Positions 26,077 through 38,086 of a DNA stretch of 64,000 bases are shown here, piece by piece. A model generated the notes under the pieces. It saw only the letters and a program-made list of their open reading frames with translations, made no database searches and was not told where the DNA came from. Position numbers and translations under genes: made by a program. The stretch is from Lichenifustis flavocetrariae (GTDB lineage: Bacteria > Pseudomonadota > Alphaproteobacteria > Rhizobiales > Beijerinckiaceae), in NCBI RefSeq assembly GCF_026130545.1, contig NZ_JAMOIM010000004.1, positions 124,001 to 188,000 of the forward strand, given 5' to 3'. Position 1 is the first letter of the stretch; each line of letters starts with the position of its first letter.

Positions 26077-27132
26077 TCAACGCGCCTGCACCTGTCGGAA
26101 GCGGCTCACCAAAGAACCTAACGGCACAGGGCGCCGTGAGAGGCCAAGGAGGCCATCGAGTCCCGACCATTTGAGCAACTGACAGAACATGACTGATGCC
26201 ACCACACCGAAGCCGGTTCCGATCGCGAGCGTCAATCCGTCCATTTCTGGGGATGCAAACCGTGCGATTCTGACGAACACAGGCAATGTGAAGATGTGCA
26301 GCACATAGATGCCCATGGATTGCTGCCCAATATGGGCAAGGCCGGCTCCCATTTTTGTACGAGTGATTGCTTGAGCCAAAAGGAATATAGCCACGATGCC
26401 TAGGCAAGAAGCCGGTATCGTCGCAAAGCTGACGGGCCAGGAAGCGCCAAGTCCTGACGCGATCAGTGCGAGACCAACCGCTGCGCATAGGGTTGGCGCT
26501 AAAAACGCTGTGTCTCGCATCCAGTAGGGCACCTTGAACTGACGCTCGGCTGCCATGAACCCGAAGGCGAAGAAGGGCAAATGCAGCAACGTCTGTGTGA
26601 GGACTGGAACGGGTGCAAGAGGCCCTATCTCGAACAGCATCAGATCCGCAAGCAGACAGATCGTCATGAGCAGGACCGATCTACCACTTGAAGCAACGGC
26701 GACCACCTGCGCTATAAATAATGAGTACAAAAACCAAAATATACCGATTGGCTTGAATATTTCCATTGGAATAGCACTCAGCGACGCAGAGTGATGGATA
26801 GCTATTGTTGTCGAGGCGATCTGTTGTGCAAGCACGAAGATGGTCGACCAAAAGAAGTATGGCCAAAGAATTGTCGCAGGCCTGGAACGAAGGAATGCGT
26901 GAGGCCCTTGCTTACCGATCGACGCGTAAACGTTCCATCCGGCGAGCAGAAAGAACAGCGGCATGTGCGTGGTATAGAGCACGAAATCGGCCGCACGCAT
27001 CAGATCGAAATGGGCGCCAAGGCCAAGATCCAGCATCCCGCGCTGGAGATGACCGTACACAACAAGGATTATGCCGATCCCGCGAGCGGCGTCCTGTGTG
27101 ACCTTTCTTTCACTTATCGCGGCCTGCTCCAT
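26077..27132 (-). CDS. acyltransferase-3 family membrane protein
   Basis: 351 residues with about 10 membrane helices. It begins with a cytoplasmic tail and the motif RGIGIILVVYGH (active-site His of the OafA/NodX/WecH family), then THMPLFFLLAGW. Family members O-acylate surface sugars, antibiotics or lipids. The base composition is visibly less GC-rich than the flanks (for example 26690-26790), which suggests recent acquisition. No polysaccharide genes are adjacent, so the acceptor is unknown. Confidence 0.85.
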   Translation of the reverse strand: MEQAAISERKVTQDAARGIGIILVVYGHLQRGMLDLGLGAHFDLMRAADFVLYTTHMPLFFLLAGWNVYASIGKQGPHAFLRSRPATILWPYFFWSTIFVLAQQIASTTIAIHHSASLSAIPMEIFKPIGIFWFLYSLFIAQVVAVASSGRSVLLMTICLLADLMLFEIGPLAPVPVLTQTLLHLPFFAFGFMAAERQFKVPYWMRDTAFLAPTLCAAVGLALIASGLGASWPVSFATIPASCLGIVAIFLLAQAITRTKMGAGLAHIGQQSMGIYVLHIFTLPVFVRIARFASPEMDGLTLAIGTGFGVVASVMFCQLLKWSGLDGLLGLSRRPVPLGSLVSRFRQVQAR

Positions 27133-27312
27133 TGCTGCAATGTCAATGCAACCTGAAAGCGAGTCAATTGGTCAATGAGGCATTACGCGAATGGTAGACT
27201 GCGGAGCGCTTTTGTCCCCCTTTGAGACGCTTTCCCCAACCGAGTTAATGCTCGTGAATGAGACGAACGGCGATGACGGGTTCGGGTTCCACTGCGATTG
27301 GGGCCTCCTCGA

Positions 27313-27534
27313 TCACTCCGTCGACAAGGCCTCGCAGACCTCACGCTTCACCGTCCTGGCGATCCCGTAACCCTGATCCTGAGTCACTTCTGCCAAGCCG
27401 CAGCGCGCCTCGGTGCTCCGCGTTGCGGATACGGCGCCCGAGGCCTGGGGCAGGTTCACAACGGCCACGACGATCAACGTCAGAATCACGACGGCAAGGC
27501 CGGAGGCCAGGCCGAAGACTGCAGATTTCGCCAT
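27313..27534 (-). CDS. small single-span membrane protein, unknown function
   Basis: 73 residues: a short basic start (MAKS), one hydrophobic segment (VFGLASGLAVVILTLIVVAV) and a soluble part with two Cys (EARCGLAEV, KREVCEAL). The frame is open upstream to 27582, but ATG 27534 gives a normal membrane-protein start. It lies divergent from parC. Could be a periplasmic-facing anchored protein; no family recognised. Confidence 0.55.
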   Translation of the reverse strand: MAKSAVFGLASGLAVVILTLIVVAVVNLPQASGAVSATRSTEARCGLAEVTQDQGYGIARTVKREVCEALSTE

Positions 27535-27711
27535 CAGGTTCAGGTGCTCGCTACAACTCTCGCGGCCCGTACGGCCGGCCAACGCCGGCTAGCTCTAGGA
27601 GCCTCGGACTCCCCCCGCTAGTGCCGCGCTGCAACACTCTTGGGCCGTGAGTAGCAGGCGAGAACAAAGACAGAACTTGCGGCTTTTTGCCCGATCGTCT
27701 AGGCCTCCTCC

Positions 27712-29970
27712 ATGGCCAAGATGCCCGCACCGCCCACCGCTCCGCTGACGCCGCCCGAACCGATCGAGGTGGGGCTGCGTGCCGCGCTCGAAGAGCGCTA
27801 TCTCGCCTATGCGCTCTCCACCATCATGGGCCGGGCGCTGCCGGATGCGCGCGACGGCTTGAAGCCGGTCCATCGCCGCATTCTCTATGGCATGCAGGTG
27901 CTCCGGCTCGATCCGGCCACGGCTTTCAAGAAATGCGCCAAGATCGTCGGCGATGTGATGGGTGACTTTCATCCGCATGGCGATCAGGCGATCTATGACG
28001 CGCTCGTGCGCCTCGCGCAGGATTTCTCCTCGCGCTATCCGCTGGTCGACGGTCAGGGCAATTTCGGCAATATCGACGGCGATCCCGCTGCGGCCTATCG
28101 CTACACCGAGGCGCGCCTCACGACGACCGCCAAGTTGTTGTTAGAAGGCATCGACGACGACGCGATCGATTTCCGCGAGAACTATTCGGGCGACAAGCAG
28201 GAACCCATCGTTCTGCCGGCCGCCTTTCCCAATCTCCTCGCAAACGGATCGCAGGGCATCGCGGTCGGCATGGCGACGTCGATCCCGCCGCACAACCTGG
28301 CGGAGCTCTGCGACGCGGCGCTGCACCTCATCGCCAAGCCCGAGGCCAGTTCCGATGAATTGCTCGACTATGTCCAAGGTCCCGATTTTCCGACCGGCGG
28401 CATCATTGTCGATTCCAAGTCGTCGATCCTTGAGAGCTACCGCACGGGCCGCGGCGGGTTCCGGGTCAGGGCGCGTTGGATCACCGAGGATCTTGGCAAG
28501 GGCGGTTGGGTCGCGGTCATCACCGAGATCCCCTATGGGGTGCAGAAATCCCGGCTGATCGAGAAGCTGGCCGAACTCCTCAACGACAAGAAGCTGCCGC
28601 TCGTCGCCGATCTACGTGACGAATCGACCGAGGATGTCCGCGTCGTCATCGAGCCCCGGGCCCGCACCGTCTCGCCGGCCATGATGATGGAGAGCCTGTT
28701 CCGGCTGAGCGAACTCGAGTCGCGCGTGCCGCTCAACATGAACGTGCTCGTCGACGGCATCGTGCCACGCGTGGTGGGACTGCCGGAGGCGCTCCGCCAA
28801 TGGATCGATCACCGCCGGACGGTGCTGATCCGCCGCTCCCGCCATCGCCGCGCCGAGATCGTGCATCGCCTCGAAGTGCTCGAAGGCATGGTCGTCGTGT
28901 TCCTCAACCTCGATGAGGTGATTCGCATCATCCGCGAGGAAGACGAGCCGAAGCCGGCCCTGATCGCCCGCTTCAGCCTGACCGACGTGCAGGCAAACTA
29001 CATCCTCGACACCCGCCTGCGCAGCTTGCGGCGGCTCGAGGAGATGCAATTGCGCGCCGAGCGCGACAAGCTCATCGCCGAACGCGATGCGATCGATGCG
29101 CTTCTCGGCAACGAGGCCGCGCAGTGGAAGACGATCACCAAGCAGATCCGCGACATCCGCAAGGCCTACGGTCCAGACACCGCGATCGGCCGGCGGCGCA
29201 CATCCTTAGAGGACGCGCCCGAGATCCATGCGGTGGCTTTGAGCGAAGCCCTGACCGAACGGGAACCCGTCACGGTGCTGGTCTCTGAGAAGGGGTGGAT
29301 CCGGGCCATGAAGGGCCATGTCGCAGATCTTGCGGCCGTCACCTTCAAGGGTGACGACAAGCTTCGGACTTCCTTTTTCACGGAATCGACCGCGCGCCTT
29401 CTGGTGCTTTCGAGCGACGGCAAGGTGTTCACGCTCGATGCCGCGAAGCTTCCGGGCGGCCGGGGGGCGGGCGAGCCGATCCGCCTCATGGCCGAGCTCG
29501 ACGAGGCCGAGGACGTTGTCGCCGTGCGGCCTTACGAACCCGGCACGAACCTGCTGGTCGCGGCGACCGACGGTCGGGGCTTCATGGTCTCACAGGACGA
29601 CATGATCTCGGGTACCCGCAAGGGCAAGAGCCTCATGGGGGTGGACAAGCCGGCACGCCTCAAGCTTGTGGTGCCGGCGCGGGGCGACCATGTCGCGATC
29701 ATCGGCGACAACCGCAAGCTTCTCGTATTCCCCATTGTCCAGGTGCCACAGATGACGCGCGGCAAGGGGATGCGGCTGCAGCGTTACAAAGAAGGAGGCC
29801 TGTCGGACGGCAAAGTTTTCGCTCTGGCGGAGGGCCTCACTTGGAAGGATACTTCAGGCCGAATCTGGACCGTGAAGGGCGACGATCTTATGCCGTGGCT
29901 TGGTCACCGAGGCGAGGTTGGCCGTCTCCCGCCAAAAGGTTTCCCTAGGAACAACCTCTTCACAGGGTAG
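27712..29970 (+). CDS. parC: DNA topoisomerase IV subunit A
   Basis: A 752-residue type IIA topoisomerase breakage-reunion subunit. The N-terminal domain has [19 protein letters not shown], the quinolone-region segment [21 protein letters not shown], and the catalytic Tyr in [12 protein letters not shown]-terminal beta-pinwheel repeats follow from about residue 510. The length and short C-terminal domain fit ParC rather than GyrA (no GyrA box seen). With ParE it decatenates daughter chromosomes. Start ATG 27712. Confidence 0.97.
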   Translation: MAKMPAPPTAPLTPPEPIEVGLRAALEERYLAYALSTIMGRALPDARDGLKPVHRRILYGMQVLRLDPATAFKKCAKIVGDVMGDFHPHGDQAIYDALVRLAQDFSSRYPLVDGQGNFGNIDGDPAAAYRYTEARLTTTAKLLLEGIDDDAIDFRENYSGDKQEPIVLPAAFPNLLANGSQGIAVGMATSIPPHNLAELCDAALHLIAKPEASSDELLDYVQGPDFPTGGIIVDSKSSILESYRTGRGGFRVRARWITEDLGKGGWVAVITEIPYGVQKSRLIEKLAELLNDKKLPLVADLRDESTEDVRVVIEPRARTVSPAMMMESLFRLSELESRVPLNMNVLVDGIVPRVVGLPEALRQWIDHRRTVLIRRSRHRRAEIVHRLEVLEGMVVVFLNLDEVIRIIREEDEPKPALIARFSLTDVQANYILDTRLRSLRRLEEMQLRAERDKLIAERDAIDALLGNEAAQWKTITKQIRDIRKAYGPDTAIGRRRTSLEDAPEIHAVALSEALTEREPVTVLVSEKGWIRAMKGHVADLAAVTFKGDDKLRTSFFTESTARLLVLSSDGKVFTLDAAKLPGGRGAGEPIRLMAELDEAEDVVAVRPYEPGTNLLVAATDGRGFMVSQDDMISGTRKGKSLMGVDKPARLKLVVPARGDHVAIIGDNRKLLVFPIVQVPQMTRGKGMRLQRYKEGGLSDGKVFALAEGLTWKDTSGRIWTVKGDDLMPWLGHRGEVGRLPPKGFPRNNLFTG

Positions 29971-29991
29971 TGTTTTCAGGCCTCTGTCCCC

Positions 29992-30738
29992 TTAGCCCGC
30001 CCGTTCCCACCCGTTCAATCCGAGGCGTTCCTGTGGCAGGAAGCGCGCCTTATAGCCCATCTTGCGAGACCCTTCGACCCAGTAGCCAAGATAGAGATGC
30101 GGCAGGGCGAGGGAGCGGGCGCGTTCGATATGTTCGAGGATCATGAACGTTCCAAGCGAACGGTCGGCGAGCTCGGGATTGTAGAAGGAATAGACCATCG
30201 ATAGGCCATCGGCCAGAATGTCGGTGACGCATAAGGCGACGAGAGGCCCGATGCCGCGGCCGGTAAAGCCCGAGTCCGGTCCTCGCCGGCGATATTCGAC
30301 CAAGCGGGTCTCGACATGTGAATCCTCGATCATCATGGCGTAGTCGAGGATGCTCATGTCGGCCATGCCGCCTTCGGCATGACGGGCCGCGAGATAGTCC
30401 CGGAAGAGGCCGTATTGCTCCGAGGTCGGGCGCGGTTCGACGGCGCGGCCGATCAGGTCGCTGTTGCGGTCGAGCACACGCCGGAAACTCTTGCTCACTT
30501 TGAATTCATTGACGCACACCCGCACCGAGACACAGGCCCGGCAGCCTTCGCAGGCCGGCCTGTACGCGATGGTTTGCGAGCGCCGGAAGCCCGACTGCGT
30601 CAGCGTGTCGTTCAACCCTGTCGCCCGCCGGCCGATCAGGTGGGTAAACACCTTCCGCTCCTCCCGGCCCGGGAGATACGGGCAGGGGGAGGGGGCTGTA
30701 AGATAGAATTGTGGCGCATCGCGAGGCTCGCGCGTCAC
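29992..30738 (-). CDS. bpt: aspartate/glutamate leucyltransferase (Bpt)
   Basis: A 248-residue aminoacyl-tRNA-protein transferase. The Cys cluster [13 protein letters not shown] and the GNAT-like core [27 protein letters not shown] / [19 protein letters not shown] are diagnostic. It transfers leucine from Leu-tRNA to N-terminal Asp/Glu, marking proteins for ClpAP by the N-degron pathway. It converges with parC and lies with RDD and hemB genes as in many Hyphomicrobiales. Confidence 0.95.
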   Translation of the reverse strand: MTREPRDAPQFYLTAPSPCPYLPGREERKVFTHLIGRRATGLNDTLTQSGFRRSQTIAYRPACEGCRACVSVRVCVNEFKVSKSFRRVLDRNSDLIGRAVEPRPTSEQYGLFRDYLAARHAEGGMADMSILDYAMMIEDSHVETRLVEYRRRGPDSGFTGRGIGPLVALCVTDILADGLSMVYSFYNPELADRSLGTFMILEHIERARSLALPHLYLGYWVEGSRKMGYKARFLPQERLGLNGWERAG

Positions 30739-30808
30739 GCTCGGTGTTTCCTGTGAGTGGTCATGGGAGGCTAGCAGGTTCCGGTCAACGCGTCAGCCGC
30801 GCGCGACG

Positions 30809-31285
30809 TTAAATTCGTCGCACGACGATCACGTCCGCGAAGACATCATGCAGGCACCGTTTGTCCTCGGAAAACAGCGACCACAGGAAGATCGGCGGAA
30901 ACATCCAGCTGAAATAGAACAGGACCGCATGAACGGCCGCTGCCAGGAAGGTGACGCGGTCGCCGGAATCATTGGTGCGGATCTCAAGGCCCATGGCTCG
31001 CATGCCCGGCGTCGCCATCTTGCGCCCTGACACCGTCAAGCCATTGTAGAAAAAGGCCACGAAGGGGAACAGCGGCGGCAACAGGACGAGCGACAAGCCG
31101 AGGGTCAGCACCAACAGGGCCAACCAGAGACCGAAGGAGAAGATCGACACCGCGATGAAGTCGAAGCAGACCGCCAGGATGCGCCGGGTCCGGACGCTAT
31201 CGAGGGCGCCGACCGGCAATCCCGCCCGCCCGCGCATGGGAAACGGCTGGAGGGGTTGCGACCAGCGGATGGAGGTTTGGCTCAT
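30809..31285 (-). CDS. RDD family membrane protein
   Basis: About 158 residues. It has the RDD-domain pattern with a first helix RRILAVCFDFIAVSIFSFGLW (Arg and Asp), two central helices, the loop GRKMATPGMRAMGLEIR and a final KRCLHDVFADVIVVRR. The family is thought to move small solutes or ions, without a settled function. Start ATG 31285 (MSQTSIRW) is preferred; ATG 31306 is also in frame. Confidence 0.88.
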   Translation of the reverse strand: MSQTSIRWSQPLQPFPMRGRAGLPVGALDSVRTRRILAVCFDFIAVSIFSFGLWLALLVLTLGLSLVLLPPLFPFVAFFYNGLTVSGRKMATPGMRAMGLEIRTNDSGDRVTFLAAAVHAVLFYFSWMFPPIFLWSLFSEDKRCLHDVFADVIVVRRI

Positions 31286-31377
31286 CGTCGATCCTCGATC
31301 GGACATCTACGGGGCTAATGTGGATGGGGTCGCCCAACACGGCAAGATGTTGGGCGATGACTGTGTTGCCGCGACGC

Positions 31378-33767
<2,390 letters not shown>

Positions 33768-33973
33768 TCAACTCCCTGCCACCTTGGAATTGATTCGATC
33801 TAGCACAGGCGCACCGCCATGGCACCAGGACCTGTGTCGCGCAGGCGCGGCGGACTTCGCTTTCCTCGCTGCCGAACCTGCTCTACAGCACCCAGGTTGG
33901 TTTCACGAAGCGGGCCCATTCACATGTTGCCGGAACCGGAACGTCTTCGGCATTGCGTGCGCCGCGGTCGGTG

Positions 33974-34426
33974 ATGAAAAAGACTTCAAACCGTCTTGTG
34001 CAAACCTTGGCGCCGATGCCGCCCATTTCCGTCGGTGCCCGGCCGCGGGAAACGAAGTCGCGCTTCGGCACCGGCCTGTCCGTGTTCATGCGCTGCGTCG
34101 CGGTTCTCTGGATCGCCGAGGGGTTGCTTCAATGGACGAATGTCCTGACCGACCCAAGCGGTGCGATCATGTCAAGCGACTCGCCGCTGCATATCGCAGC
34201 CTTGTTTTTCTTCTGCGTTCTCGATTTCGTGGCCGCCGTGGGTCTTTGGCTCGTGGCGCCCTGGGGTGCGGCCGTTTGGATGGCGACGATCCTGGGCCAT
34301 GTCGTCGTGGTGGCGCTCGCGCCCGACTTCCTGCCTGGGCCCGCGGCAGTCATCACCAGCGACGTCGTCCTGCTGTCAGCCTATTGTGCCCTTGCGTGGT
34401 GGGCCGCGCGCAACGAGACGACATGA
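33974..34426 (+). CDS. DUF6163-like four-helix membrane protein
   Basis: About 150 residues. After a basic cytoplasmic tail there are four hydrophobic segments, including MRCVAVLWIAEGLLQWTNVL, HIAALFFFCVLDFVAAVGLW, GAAVWMATILGHVVVVAL and ITSDVVLLSAYCALAWW. This matches a small rhizobial integral membrane family often near hemB (DUF6163, from memory). Function unknown. ATG 33974 preferred; the frame is open to 33953. Confidence 0.75.
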   Translation: MKKTSNRLVQTLAPMPPISVGARPRETKSRFGTGLSVFMRCVAVLWIAEGLLQWTNVLTDPSGAIMSSDSPLHIAALFFFCVLDFVAAVGLWLVAPWGAAVWMATILGHVVVVALAPDFLPGPAAVITSDVVLLSAYCALAWWAARNETT

Positions 34427-34439
34427 GCCGACCCCCGGC

Positions 34440-35765
34440 TCATGTCGTGCGTTCGAGCAGGGGCTGGCCGAGGTAGCGGCCCGGGGTGGACACGCCCGGC
34501 AAGGTGAAGAAATAGCCCCCGCCGACAGGCTTGATATATTCTTCGAGCGGCTCGCCGTTGAGGCGGCTTTGGACCGCGAGAAAGCCGGCCGCCAGATTCG
34601 CCTGGAACGAGACGAACAACAGGCCCATGTCGAGTTGGCCCGCCTTCGTGAAGCCGCTCGCGAAATTGTAGGGGCGCCGCAGAATGAGGTTGGCGTCGGT
34701 TTCGGGTGTGCGGGGATTGGCGAGGCGGATATGGGCGTCGAGCCGGACCTTGTCGCCATTCGGGTCGGCGGCGTAATCGGGCACGGTGCGCTCGCCGGTC
34801 TGGCCGAGCGGTGCGCCGTCCATCTTGGACCGGCCGATGATGGTTTCCTGCTCGCCCAACGGCGTGCGGTCCCAGCGCTCGACGAGCATCCGGATCTTGC
34901 GGACCACTTGGTAGCTGCCGCCGACCGCCCAGGCCGGTTCGGCGTCGCGGCCGTCGACCCAGACGATTCTGTCCATGAGGTGGTCGTCGCGGGCATCGAG
35001 ATTGGCCGTGCCATCCTTGAAGCCAAGCAGGTTGCGCACCGTGTCGCGGCCGAGCTTCTTCACCGTATGAGGCGGCAAGAACCCGTCCATGGTCCAGCGC
35101 AAGCTCAACAGGTCGGGGGTCTGCTTGATCACATCCCGCAGGGCATGGATGTTGGTTTCCGCCGTGTTCGAGCAGATCTGTATCAGCAGGTCACCGTGGC
35201 AGAGCGCCTCCTCGAGCGCATCGTTCGGAAACTGCGTCATGGTGACGAGATGGCGGGGGCGCTCGTCGGCGAGCCCGAAACGGTCGTCGAACAAGGAGGC
35301 GCCGACACCGACCGTCATGGTGAGGTTATCGGGGAAAACCTTATCGCCCATCAGCCCTGAATCGGCCGGGGGCAGCTTGCGGTCGACCTGTTTCACCACG
35401 CCGCCTTGCATCAGAAAAGCGAAGCGGTCGGTAAGAAGGCGCATCAGCCGGACGAGTTCGTCCTTGTCGGATGCGACGACATCGAAGGCCGCGAACAGAG
35501 CCGCCGCCGGCTGCGGCGTGACGATGCCCGCTTGGTGTGCGCCGTAAAAGGGCTGGATGTCCTGTGTCCCGTCATTCTCGACGGTGGGCTGAGAAACAGC
35601 CAGGGGGGCAGGCGCTGCCGTGGCTGGTGTCAGACCAAGCGCGCTACCGGCGGCGCCGAGCCCAAGGCCGAGCAGCAGACCACGGCGACCCGGACAGGCC
35701 GGAGCTGCGTCCAGCAACGCATGGGCCGGGCAACCCCGAGGCGGTCGGTTCGTGTGATCTCCCAT
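34440..35765 (-). CDS. efeB: deferrochelatase/peroxidase EfeB (Dyp-type)
   Basis: A 441-residue Dyp-type haem peroxidase. A twin-arginine signal ([20 protein letters not shown]) directs folded export. The signature [11 protein letters not shown] carries the distal Asp, and [13 protein letters not shown] carries the proximal His region. In the EfeUOB system it oxidises ferrous iron or takes iron from haem in the periplasm. It is last in the operon, 1 bp after the EfeO-like gene. Confidence 0.96.
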   Translation of the reverse strand: MGDHTNRPPRGCPAHALLDAAPACPGRRGLLLGLGLGAAGSALGLTPATAAPAPLAVSQPTVENDGTQDIQPFYGAHQAGIVTPQPAAALFAAFDVVASDKDELVRLMRLLTDRFAFLMQGGVVKQVDRKLPPADSGLMGDKVFPDNLTMTVGVGASLFDDRFGLADERPRHLVTMTQFPNDALEEALCHGDLLIQICSNTAETNIHALRDVIKQTPDLLSLRWTMDGFLPPHTVKKLGRDTVRNLLGFKDGTANLDARDDHLMDRIVWVDGRDAEPAWAVGGSYQVVRKIRMLVERWDRTPLGEQETIIGRSKMDGAPLGQTGERTVPDYAADPNGDKVRLDAHIRLANPRTPETDANLILRRPYNFASGFTKAGQLDMGLLFVSFQANLAAGFLAVQSRLNGEPLEEYIKPVGGGYFFTLPGVSTPGRYLGQPLLERTT

Positions 35766-35766
35766 G

Positions 35767-36138
35767 TCAGCCTCCCTTGGCCGTGACCTTCAAGGTGCCT
35801 TTCGGGTTGCTGAGCAGGCCACAGGTCATGCCGTACTCACCCGCATCGAGGGTCGCGGTGAGCTTCTGAACGAAGCCGGGAATGATGTTCTCCCGCTCTT
35901 CGACCACCATGTACCCTTGCAGGATCTCCCATTCGATCGCGCGGCTGCTGTCGTTCTTGATCAGGAACACGGTCTTGCCTGCGCCGACCGTGAGGTTGGC
36001 AGGCTCGCAGCCCTTCGCCGTAATGGTGACGTTGACCGACGGCGGATCGTCGGCCCGAGCGGCCGTTGCGGCCATGCTGGTGATGGCCGCGATGCCCAGG
36101 CTAATAGCCAACCGACATTGCATGGAGAGGACTTTCAA
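35767..36138 (-). CDS. EfeO-like cupredoxin-domain protein (no M75 domain)
   Basis: A 123-residue periplasmic protein with signal peptide ([20 protein letters not shown]) and a single cupredoxin domain ending [21 protein letters not shown], where the Met/Cys copper-or-iron site sits. Full-length EfeO also has an M75 peptidase-like domain of about 250 residues, which is absent. It lies between efeU and efeB with 1-4 bp gaps, so it is the O component of the ferrous-iron importer. ATG 36138 or 36123. Confidence 0.88.
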   Translation of the reverse strand: MKVLSMQCRLAISLGIAAITSMAATAARADDPPSVNVTITAKGCEPANLTVGAGKTVFLIKNDSSRAIEWEILQGYMVVEERENIIPGFVQKLTATLDAGEYGMTCGLLSNPKGTLKVTAKGG

Positions 36139-36142
36139 AGGT

Positions 36143-36970
36143 TCAGGCCGGACGCGGCGAGCGGACGGGACGGCTTTGCGTGAAGAAGAGGATCAGGGCC
36201 GGGACCAGGAAAACGACATAGGCCAGAACCTCGCCGATCGCGGGCGAGTCCTGATAGCCGAGAAGACCCGACAGGAGCGTGCCGAGAACGCTGTCCACCG
36301 GCAGGATTCCGCTGAGGTCGAAGGCTCGCTCCTGCAGGCCGTTCCAGAGGCCCGCCTCATGGAATGCCCGCAAGGCGCCTGAAAGGAGGCCAGCAGCAAC
36401 GAAAATGATAAAGACGCCGGTCCAACGGAAAAACCGGCGCAGGTCGAGGCGCATTCCGCCATAAGTGATGGCGACGCCGATCCCGACCGCTGTCAGCAGG
36501 CCCAATGCGGCGCCGACCGGCACGCCGGGCCCGACGCTCTGCTGGAATGTCGCGAGAAGAAAGAACACCGATTCCAGTCCTTCGCGGCCGACCGCCAGGA
36601 AGGCCATGCCGACCAGAGCCCAACCCTGCCGGTCGCCGGGGCGCAGTGCGGCATCGACCGAGTGCTGCAATTCGGCCTTGATGGAGCGGGCCGCCTTCTT
36701 CATCCAGAAGACCATGGAGGTCAGGATGGCCACGGCCGCGACCGCGACCGCGCCTTCGAAAAACTCCTGCTGCCTCTGAGGAAATTCGCCGCTGGTGTAG
36801 TTCAACGCCACACCGATGACGACGCAGAGAGCCAGTGCCAGAGCGACGCCGAGCCAGACGGACGGCATCCACCTCTCGCGGCCGGTCTGCTTGAGGTAGC
36901 CGGCGATAATCCCGACGATCAGCGCCGCTTCGATGCCTTCGCGTAGCATGATCAGATAGGCAACAAGCAC
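36143..36970 (-). CDS. efeU: ferrous iron permease EfeU (FTR1 family)
   Basis: A 275-residue FTR1/Ftr1p-type permease with seven predicted helices. The two iron-path motifs REGIEAALIVGII (helix 1) and GREGLESVFFLLA (helix 4) are intact. It starts with GTG at 36970, with GAGGAG 8 bases upstream. It is first in efeU-efeO-efeB and imports iron across the inner membrane using electrons or oxidation supplied by EfeB/O. Confidence 0.95.
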   Translation of the reverse strand: MLVAYLIMLREGIEAALIVGIIAGYLKQTGRERWMPSVWLGVALALALCVVIGVALNYTSGEFPQRQQEFFEGAVAVAAVAILTSMVFWMKKAARSIKAELQHSVDAALRPGDRQGWALVGMAFLAVGREGLESVFFLLATFQQSVGPGVPVGAALGLLTAVGIGVAITYGGMRLDLRRFFRWTGVFIIFVAAGLLSGALRAFHEAGLWNGLQERAFDLSGILPVDSVLGTLLSGLLGYQDSPAIGEVLAYVVFLVPALILFFTQSRPVRSPRPA

Positions 36971-37543
36971 CGAACCGTCTCCTCTTCGGGGTGACGGACT
37001 TGTAGATCAGGCGATGGGCGAGATCAAGATGAGGACGGCGAATACTAGAAAACTGATACCTTAGAATGGATGTAATCTGTGAATTGCTTTCTTAGAAGCA
37101 TTCTGAACTTTGGTTCCTCGCCGCCAGATCGGACGTGCAGTTCGATGGTGCAGCCAGTCGGCGGAGGACCTCCATTCGAGTGGCGGAGCCCGCGCGACCT
37201 GAAGATGCTTTGAGGCGGGGCGGGGCATGAGGTCAGACGAAAGCGTATGTCCGCTGGGCGGCATGCCATTGCTGTCCAGTGCCATATTGCTCCCCGAAGG
37301 CAGGCTCTCCGAGCTCCTTCTTGAACGGGATCGGTCGGCGCCTTGCGGAACTTCTGGGCCATGAGTCCATGTTCATGTCTTTGTTTTCTAAGCGAGAAGA
37401 GGAAGACGCCGTCATCGGCGAAGCAATTCGACCAACGTCGCGACGATGCGGTTCATGCCTGTCTCCGCTTGCAAGGCATCCGTCATTTGCCGAATAAGGC
37501 GGCTCGGCGGGCCTTTTCGCCGAACCTCACCGAGGATCCGCGC
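36971..37543. other. 573-bp intergenic stretch without a recognisable gene
   Basis: The stretch contains the efe upstream region and the region before the ImmA/IrrE gene. Several short frames occur on both strands (for example 37279-37497 plus, 37045-37362 minus), but none has a domain, signal or convincing composition. An HTH gene, which often precedes ImmA/IrrE proteins, is not visible. It may mark the edge of an inserted segment; I see no direct repeats or integrase. Confidence 0.4.
37090..37108. promoter_or_regulatory. Irr-box (ICE)-like palindrome upstream of efeU
   Basis: TTAGAA-GCA-TTCTGA (37092-37106) is a near-perfect inverted repeat 120 bp upstream of the efeU start. It resembles the rhizobial iron-control element bound by Irr, roughly TTTAGAA-N3-TTCTAAA as I recall it. 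Control of iron uptake by Irr would make sense. The match is by eye. Confidence 0.4.
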
Positions 37544-38086
37544 TTGTCCACGAACCTGTCCGGCCATTCGCTGGCGCCCGTTAGGGCATCTAGGGCAGCG
37601 ATCGAGGGCTATGCCGAAGAGATCGCCGGCATCTTCTCGTTCAACCCTGGTGACGCACTCGAGCCAGTGGTGGCCGATCTGGGCGGCACGATCGAATATA
37701 GAAATCCAGTCTCGTCAGGGAACGAACCCCCCGAGTCAATTGCCATCCGTTCGTCCGAAAGCTTCACCATTTATCTGGGGAAGATGAATTCTTCGGAACG
37801 CGACCGTCTGACCATCGCCCATGAGCTTGGGCACCTCTTTCTTCATTATCCCCTGTTCACCGAACGTCATATCGGTGAGACCATGGTGGTGTCGCGTTGG
37901 GTCGACGAAACCGATCCGTCGCAAATTTTGGGGGAGTGGGAGGCGAATTGGTTCGCCGCCGCCTTCCTGATGCCCGAAGCGAAGTTCAGGGCCGCGTGCC
38001 TGCGGATGGAACTACCAGGAGTTGCCGGACTCTTTGCGGTGAGCCTGTCGGCGGCTGAGCTCAGAAAAAGGAGTTTGGTCGCATGA
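37544..38086 (+). CDS. ImmA/IrrE-family metallopeptidase
   Basis: 180 residues if started at TTG 37544 (GAGGA upstream); the frame is open to 37343, but that extension looks non-coding. The zinc motif is in TIAHELGHLFLHYP (HELGH at about residues 93-97), with the third ligand in EWEANWFAAAFLMP (about 133). Relatives cut repressors to switch on gene sets (ImmA of ICEBs1, IrrE/PprI of Deinococcus, CapP of CBASS). Its stop overlaps the cyclase start by 4 bp, so the two are co-translated. The expected HTH partner is absent; the cyclase protein may be the partner. Confidence 0.87.
   Translation: MSTNLSGHSLAPVRASRAAIEGYAEEIAGIFSFNPGDALEPVVADLGGTIEYRNPVSSGNEPPESIAIRSSESFTIYLGKMNSSERDRLTIAHELGHLFLHYPLFTERHIGETMVVSRWVDETDPSQILGEWEANWFAAAFLMPEAKFRAACLRMELPGVAGLFAVSLSAAELRKRSLVA

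Noticed and set aside
37045-37362. minus-strand frames (105 and 74 codons) before the ImmA/IrrE gene, considered as a mobile-element or group II intron remnant
   Set aside because: No reverse-transcriptase, maturase or domain V-like motif could be confirmed by eye.
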